DNA from: Leptodactylus fallax
Taxonomy: Eukaryota; Chordata; Amphibia; Anura; Leptodactylidae
Direction of reading: 5' to 3'
Assembly: GCA_947044405.1 (NCBI GenBank)
Contig: CAMRHE010000068.1
Coordinates: 181,001 to 245,000, forward strand
DNA: 64,000 nucleotides
Positions 50,601-59,600 of this stretch are shown in pieces; the stretch's first letter is position 1; every line of letters starts with the position of its first letter. A program made the translations under genes and the position numbers. The notes beneath the pieces were generated by a model. That model did no database searches, was not told where the DNA came from, and saw only the letters and a list, made by a program, of their open reading frames with translations.

Positions 50601-53600
50601 CCTATCACCACCTCCACCAATTCCAGCTCTTAATAACCTTTAATACGCGCCCCTACACTGATTCCAATGCAGTTGGAATTTTTTCTCTAGCCCCCACCAT
50701 TCCTGAGCACCCAATATTCTAGTTAGGCTCTCTTCTGTTAGGTGGGCGGTCCCAGACTACCTGCTCTAGCCCAGGACCGCCCACTCCACAGTAGAGCGCC
50801 AAACTAGCATATTGGGTGCTGAAACTAACAAATGATTGCTCAGGAATACTGAGGGCTAGAGAAAAAATTCCAACTGCGTTGCAATCAGTGTAGGGGCGCC
50901 TAATGAATGATATAAAGAGCTGGAATTGGTGGAGGTGGTGAAAGTTCCCTTGAAGGAACAAATTTCTGTTTATTTTGTGGTTTATTCTTCTGTTTAAGGG
51001 GTTCTCCTCTTTGAACAATCTCTGCTTGTTAGAAGGGTCACTTGTGCAATAACCTGTGATAGAACCTGCAGCGCCACCACAGGAGAAATGAAGTATTACA
51101 GTGTCCAATCATATCAATGGGTTGTCTGTAACGTAGGACAGGTCAGGTCCTTCAGAGTCGTAGATGGTCTTCGCCACCATTCACCCCTCTGGCCAAGAGA
51201 TTAGGATCCTGAACAGAGGACCCCCCTGCCTCCTCTTTTAAACCAGAATTTTCTATTAGGGAATACAACTATGGGATTTCTAAACTGGACACCCCCTTTA
51301 AATGTCATGTGAATGGTCCATTTATTCCAGTTTTTAGTAGGTGGGCTCACCCATTCCCCATAGAGATAAGCAGCCCCCCTCCCTTCGCAAAATAAAAGTA
51401 AATAACAAAAAGACCCAGAATCACAGAAATAGGAAAAAAAAAAAAAATTTACCGGATTCTAAAAATACATTTCCAGGCTCATCAGCCATTCATCTGGAAG
51501 TAACGTCAGACCCCCGAGGCTCTCAATTTAGAAAGCTTTTTACTCCGCGAGAACCTCGCACCCATCTGCAAAGCAAATGCTGCACGATTTATGTATGATT
51601 TGTTTATGTGCCGCGTTAACCCCTTCACTGACAGAAACGGGCCGACGCGCCGATCCCCGGCCAAGAACGTCTGGGAGGAAAAGGGTTACGCGGGGTGGTC
51701 GTGTAGAATGAAAAGCGACAGCTACAAGAACATGGAGGTGATGACTAATGCGAGGACTGCTGCAGACGCTAAAAATAAGAGCGCGTCGGAAAAAAAACGA
51801 TTTTCTGTTTCGAGGGATCAAACAAGCTCATTTTCGACAAGGCGAGAAACATAAAAAAAGGGGGGAATAATGCAAGGCACCTGCTGTGGTCACAAAGGCT
51901 CCGGTTTCCAATTAAAGTGTTGGTGCGTTGCTACGGCAACCTGAACCTATTAGCTGACTTGTATTTTGCTCTGTACTTGGTCGGAGGAGGGGCTTAGAGG
52001 GTAATCAAACCGTGTCAATTAACAGGACTCGCAGTAATTACCCAAGAACGAGGCGTCCGATGGTAACAAGACTGGAAATCAATACCCTCTCAGGTCTTAC
52101 ATATTGGCTGAAACCCCGGGGAGGGGTATTAATGTAAAATCTATAGGACGACGCTTCAGCCAGTGAGGACAGAGCTGCAAAATTATTTGTATACATTGTG
52201 GATAGATACTAAAGAGTACGAGACCCCCCCGAGGTGTGTAACATACTAAACATTGGATGGCGCCATCCACATCACAGATCATATAGACCGATAGATGAGG
52301 CCATATTAGGACTACATAGTGCAGACTAAGCGGGGGTGTGGCCCACAGTAGACTTCATTAACACATAGTACAGACTAAGCGGGGGTGTGGCCCACAGTAG
52401 ACTTCATTGATAATACATAGTACAGACTAAGCGGGGGTGTGGCCCACAGTAGACTTCATTGATAATACGTAGTACAGACTAAGCGGGGGTGTGGCCCACA
52501 GTAGACTTCATTAACACATAGTACAGACTAAGCGGGGGTGTGGCCCACAGTAGACTTCATTGATAATACATAGTACAGACTAAGCGGGGGTGTGGCCCAC
52601 ACTAGACTTCATTAACACATAGTACAGACTAAGCGGGGGTGTGGCCCACAGTAGACTTCATTGATAATACATAGTACAGACTAAGCGGGGGTGTGGCCCA
52701 CAGTAGACTTCATTGATAATACGTAGTACAGACTAAGCGGGGGTGTGGCCCACAGTAGACTTCATTAACACATAGTACAGACTAAGCGGGGGTGTGGCCC
52801 ACAGTAGACTTCATTGATAATACATAGTACAGACTAAGCGGGGGTGTGGCCCACACTAGACTTCATTGATAATACATAGTACAGACTAAGCGGGGGTGTG
52901 GCCCACAGTAGACTTCATTAACACATAGTACAGACTAAGCGGGGGTGTGGCCCACACTAGACTTCATTGATAATACATAGTACAGACTAAGCGGGGGTGT
53001 GGCCCACAGTAGACTTCATTGATAATACATAGTACAGACTAAGCGGGGGTGTGGCCCACACTAGACTTCATTGATAATACATAGTACAGACTAAGCGGGG
53101 GTGTGGCCCACAGTAGACTTCATTAACACATAGTACAGACTAAGCGGGGGTGTGGCCCACAGTAGACTTCATTGATAATACGTAGTACAGACTAGCGGGG
53201 GTGTGGCCCACAGTAGACTTCATTGATAATACGTAGTACAGACTAAGCGGGGGTGTGGCCCACAGTAGACTTCATTGATAATACGTAGTACAGACTAAGC
53301 GGGGGTGTGGCCCACAGTAGACTTCATTGATAATACGTAGTACAGACTAAGCGGGGGTGTGGCCCACACTAGACTTCATTGATAATACATAGTACAGACT
53401 AAGAGGGGTGTGGCCCACAGTAGACTTCATTGATAATACATAGTACAGACTAAGCGGGGGTGTGGCCCACACTAGACTTCATTGATAATACGTAGTACAG
53501 ACTAAGCGGGGGTGTGGCCCACACTAGACTTCATTGATAATACATAGTACAGACTAAGAGGGGTGTGGCCCACAGTAGACTTCATTGATAATACGTAGTA

Positions 53601-56600
53601 CAGACTAAGCGGGGGTGTGGCTCACAGTAGACTTCATTGATAATACGTAGTACAGACTAAGCGGGGGTGTTGTCCACAGTAGACTTCATTGATAATACAT
53701 AGTACAGACTAAGAGGGGGTGTGGCCCACACTAGACTTCATTGATAATACATAGTACAGACTAAGCGGGGGTGTGGCCCACAGTAGACTTCATTGATAAT
53801 ACATAGTACAGACTAAGCGGGGGTGTGGCTCACAGTAGACTTCATTGATAATACATAGTGTAGGCGCTAAGCGGGGGTGTGGCCCACAGTAGACTTCATT
53901 GATAATACATAGTACAGACTAAGCGGGGGTGTGGCCCACAGTAGACTTCATTGATAATACGTAGTACAGACTAAGCGGGGGTGTGGCTCACAGTAGACTT
54001 CATTGATAATACATAGTACAGACTAAGCGGGGTGTGGCCCACACTAGACTTCATTGATAATACATAGTACAGACTAAGCGGGGGTGTGGCCCACAGTAGA
54101 CTTCACTGATAATACATAGTACAGACTAAGCGGGGGTGTGGCCCACAGTAGACTTCATTGATAATACATAGTGTAGGCGCTAAGCGGGGGTGTGGCCCAC
54201 AGTAGACTTCATTGATAATACGTAGTACAGACTAAGCGGGGGTGTGGCCCACAGTAGACTTCATTGATAATACATAGTACAGACTAAGCGGGGGGTGGCC
54301 CACAGTAGACTTCATTGATAATACATAGTACAGACTAAGCGGGGGGTGTTGTCCACAGTAGACTTCATTGATAATACATAGTACAGACTAAGCGGGGGTG
54401 TTGTCCACAGTAGACTTCATTGATAATACATAGTACAGACTAAGAGGGGGTGTGGCCCACACTAGACTTCATTGATAATACATAGTGTAGGCGCTAAGCG
54501 GGGGTGTGGCCCACAGTAGACTTCATTGATAATACATAGTGCAGACACTAAGCGGGGGTGTGGCCCACAGTAGACTTCATTGATAATACATAGTGTAGGC
54601 GCTAAGCGGGGGTGTGGCCCACAGTAGACTTCATTGATAATACATAGTACAGACTAAGCGGGGGTGTGGCCCACAGTAGACTTCATTGATAATACGTAGT
54701 ACAGACTAAGCGGGGGTGTGGCTCACAGTAGACTTCATTGATAATACATAGTACAGACTAAGCGGGGGTGTGGCCCACACTAGACTTCATTGATAATACA
54801 TAGTACAGACTAAGCGGGGGTGTGGCCCACAGTAGACTTCACTGATAATACATAGTACAGACTAAGCGGGGGTGTGGCCCACAGTAGACTTCATTGATAA
54901 TACATAGTACAGACTAAGCGGGGGTGTGGCCCACACTAGACTTCATTGATAATACATAGTACAGACTAAGCGGGGGTGTGGCCCACAGTAGACTTCATTG
55001 ATAATACATAGTACAGACTAAGCGGGGGTGTGGCCCACAGTAGACTTCATTGATAATACATAGTGTAGACACTAAGCGGGGGGTGTGGCCCACAGTAGAC
55101 TTCATTGATAATACATAGTGTAGACACTAAGCGGGGGTGTGGCCCACAGTAGACTTCACTGATAATACATAGTGCAGACTAAAGCGAGGGTGTTGTCCAT
55201 AGTAGACTTCGTACGTAAACCACGTAGTAAAATAGTAAACTGCACCAGCCCACCAGGGAAAATACTATAAATTCCTATTCTACACTTGACCATTCAGAAG
55301 AGGGGGTATTACCCTGCACTGATAACCAAGATATTAACCCCTCTTCTACCCTAGACCACCAAAAAATATGAACTCATTTCCGCAAATCAAGACCAACAAG
55401 GAAAGGGGTTCATGTTTTTAGGGAGTAAAACATGAACCCCTTTTCTATCCTAGACCACCATGAAAGTGGAGGGGGGGGGGGGGTTACACAGCCGCAGGGA
55501 GAAAGATAGCATCCCCTCTTCTACCCTAGACCCCCAAAGTAGGGGGATTACCCTACCATACGCCCGGACAGGGCGCGAGCTCAGGCTCTGGCAGGCTCAG
55601 CCCTCGTGTGGTGTTCGGCTTCTAGCAGAACATGGGTAAGTGTCGTGTAGATTCCCGGCGTTCTAATTATGAGATATTTTAGGCGTCTTCTCATATCGCT
55701 TCCATCATTACACTCCTGCAGGCGAGTCATTAGCACTACGATGAGACAAATCTAAAAATACAGACAGATCTGTCAGCGGCGCAGAGAAGTGTCCGTACCC
55801 TCCCAGACAGAGGAATAAAAACAAAAAGGGCCATCAGATCCATGACAGATTTATTCCGCAGCTACCCACCTATGCTTGGATCATGTAGGGCCTACCTTTA
55901 CCCTCTTCAAATCTGCCGTACCTTACACCCCATGTCCTGGGCGGAGGCAAAAACCTACCAACAAGCACCTGTGCCAATGTAGACTTGGTCGGCCAAGGGC
56001 TATGTGCCACACCTGTAAGAAGGTACAATGCCCAGCGTGTACTTTGTTTCATACATGGCAGACCCAGAGGCAATTGCAAGGCTTCTGGCTGCTGTGGCAT
56101 CCCACCCTGTGATCAGGTCATGGGGAGGGGGCTAATAGGGTGCCATCTTAACCAATCAGCATTGACCGTGGCATTTAAGGGGTTAAACAGACAGATTAGA
56201 AAATCTCCAATCCCTATTGTCGCAGCAGAGTGTTGAATGTAATAATCAGCTGACACCCGCTGCTGAAGGCGTTCGATCAACTCCTGTGAAAGCGCCCTCA
56301 GCAGCGGGTGTCAGCTGATTATTACAGCTGACACTCTGTTGTGACAGTAGGGATCAGAGATATTACGATGGGGGTTTTTTAACCCTTAGATGCCAAAGTC
56401 AATGCCAAGTGGATTCCAGAGTGTCCCTTCATAGCCGTGTAAAAAGATGCACAGAATTCTGGAAATCTTACAAGAAAATTTAAAGGATGGCCAATATAGC
56501 CGCCTTTATACATCACATATAGTCAATCACCTTTAAGACAGTGAAAATGTTCTGGAGACTTTAGAGTAGTCATAGTCATTGGCACTTACTCTTTTGTGAT

Positions 56601-59600
56601 TATCCCACGAGGTCCGGAGGGGACAACAATTTTTGAATCGATACCATGTGTGTCCAAGATGTGTCGAGCAGCCGGACTTATACGGACCCTATAATAGAGA
56701 GGACATACAGTCAGTCAGTGACTAGCGGCTGTGGCTCTGTTTACACATTGTCTTCTCTGCTCCGATTTTTACGAGTTAAAGGGGAATTACACTTTCATTC
56801 AGGCTGATCTTCTAAGCAGATTAGTCTGTGTTCACGGCCACACGGCAGGGTCTGCGTAGATCCCAAGGTAACCGGTGTACACCGAATATTAATATCCTGC
56901 TCTCTCTGCTTATAATGGGGTTCCATTCACTGACAGCAAGCAGGGGTCTTGAAAATGGTGAGACTTACAAGACAAAGTATATGGAAAAGGGTCACTTAAA
57001 GGCAACCAATTTCTGTATTGCACCAATGCATGTACAATGGGAAACGATGCAAATTTTTCGCTTGCATTAAAGGGGTTTTCCAGGACGATGATATTGATGG
57101 ACTACATCAGAATATAAAATTGGTGGGGGTCTGACGTACCCCCACGGACCAGCAATTTGAGGAGGCCGTAGCATTTGGAGGAGTGTTGTGACCTCTACAG
57201 CGCCATATATTATAGAGTGGCTGTGCTTGGAATTGCAGCTCAACACCAATTAATTGCAGTAATTAATAGGACTGTGCTGCAGCAAGGCTGCGTCACGCAT
57301 GGATATACTTGCATTCCCTGTGAAATAACAATCCTGGGACATTTCCTTAGAATCATATGTCGTGCCATCCCTCTATTATTCCTCCTGGAAATACAAATAA
57401 ATTGTTAACGGCACCTTACTACACCCCTTGTCAATGGGACATGTTCCTCAACACTTTGCCATTGTCCAATCAGTGATGATTGTGTCAAAACAATTCCAGG
57501 AGGAATAACAGAGGGATGGTATAACCATTTATGGGGAATGCAGCGATTTACAAAATCACACATGCAGAAGAGTGGAGAGATCCTCCCTACAAAACAGTAA
57601 CAAAATGGCTGATAACAGAGAACACTAGAACGTGTTAATATGCAGAGTCAATACATGTCTACATGGTCAAATTAGGAACTATGAAGACGGATTAGACTGT
57701 AGCGCAGTCGATGTCTCCCGTGAGAGGTCAGAGCCTGTGAATGAATGTCCTGGACGTGGCTGCGGTCCTATTAGATACCGCGCTCGGATACAGACAGAGC
57801 CCTAGTGATACTAGCACAGACACCACCAGTGCGGGGGGGGCGGCAGGCACTGGCTGCAGCAGCGCGATGACCTTTTCAGCGTGATTTTCGTGTAGGCTCG
57901 TCTTTTAGAGTCTTGCCGGGTTGCCCAGGGCTAGCACGATTCTGTGCTCTCGCATGGAGCATAATGAAATACAAGACAGCTGGATGCACGTCATTAGAGA
58001 CGCACGCTCCAGCTCCGGCAGCTGGCTCTGGGCCGCAATTAAGATAAGCACTTGTGATTCTCACACGTCTGGGCAAAATGGCATGAGACGGACATGCGAG
58101 CGCCGGGAAACGGTAGTCTAAGAAGATCATAAAACTTAAAGGGGTATTCCATAGGATGGGCCATCCATATGAGATCATTGGGGTCTGACTACCGGCACCC
58201 CTACCGATCAGCTAATCAGAGGGGTTACAAGTAGCTCAGTCCCATTCGCTATGAATGGGATGGGTATGCAGTAAGTTGCAGTACCGCATACAGCCACTAC
58301 AAAATGCACAGCGCTATACTGGTAAACAATGAAGACGCTGTGGTGTTCATCTGACTGCCGCATCAGGCTGATCAGCAGGGGTGCCAGGAATCAGAACCAG
58401 CCGATAGCTCCAGTCTCAGTTTGCAGTCGGCACCATCACATTACATCATTCTCTGTGACACTTGAACTTACCAGCGCTGACGCCCAAATCTGGATCAGGG
58501 TGGAGAGAAAAAAAAAAAAAATGTACAAAAAAAACAAGGAAAAAATAAAAAATAAAAAGGGGAACGGGCGTTTGATGGCTTTATCTCCTGGAACCTTACA
58601 CAACCATCACATTCGACTGTATCAGCACCCTCAGGACATTGCCCCAATAGTCACTCTAGTAGGCCACAGGCCCGCAGAATACACGTATAGGCCCGGGGGT
58701 AATGGAGTGACATCATCACGCTGCCTGCAGGGGATTAAAACTGTTCTGCTCCACATTGGAACAGGATTAGGTGAATATTAGGTTTTATTTTTGGAGCCTC
58801 AAAAGGTGGGCACTAATATTGTGTGGGGGCACAAAGGGGAGAAGCGGTACCATGAGGAGGAACAAAGGAGGACAGTAGTACTGTGTGGGGGCACAAAGGG
58901 GACAATAGTACTGTGTGGGGGCACAAAGGGGGACAGTAGTACTGTGTGGGGGCACAAAGGGGACAATAGTACTGTGTGGGGGCACAAAGGGGACAATAGT
59001 CCTGTGTGGGGGCACAAAGGGGGACAGTAGTACTGTGTGGGGGCACAAAGGGGACAATAGTACTGTGTGGGGGCACAAAGGGGGGAAGTAGTCCTGTGTG
59101 GGGGCACAAAGGGGGACAGTAGTACTGTGTGGGGGCACAAAGGGGGATAGTAGTACTATGTGGGGGCACAAAGGGGACAATAGTACTGTGTGGGGGCACA
59201 AAGGGGGACAATAGTACTGTGTGGGGGCACAAAGGGGGACAGTAGTACTGTGTGGGGGCACAAAGGGGACAATAGTCCTGTGTGGGGGCACAAAGGGGGA
59301 CAGTAGTACTGTGTGGGGGCACAAAGGGGACAATAGTACTGTGTGGGGGCACAAAGGGGGATAGTAGTACTATGTGGGGGCACAAAGGGAACAATAGTAC
59401 TGTGTGGGGGCACAAAGGGGGACAGTAGTACTGTGTGGGGTGAAATATTTTTGGAGGTTGAAAAATATATTAGAATTACATCCTTGATTTTTTTGTTTAA
59501 AGGGGTATTCCAAACTTTTAAGTTATCCCTTATCCATAATATAGAGGATAACTCACAGATTCAACCACTCTCTATCCCGACCTATACTCCATTCAGAAGG

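Noticed and set aside
52318..55210. CRISPR-like array
   Set aside because: The units are directly tandem without unique spacers and lie in a vertebrate intron; it is a minisatellite.
58785..59415. Long proline-rich proteins read on the minus strand (CPHTVLLSP repeats)
   Set aside because: They come from a 29-31 bp minisatellite. Several frames are open because the unit lacks stops, and unit-length changes shift the frame.
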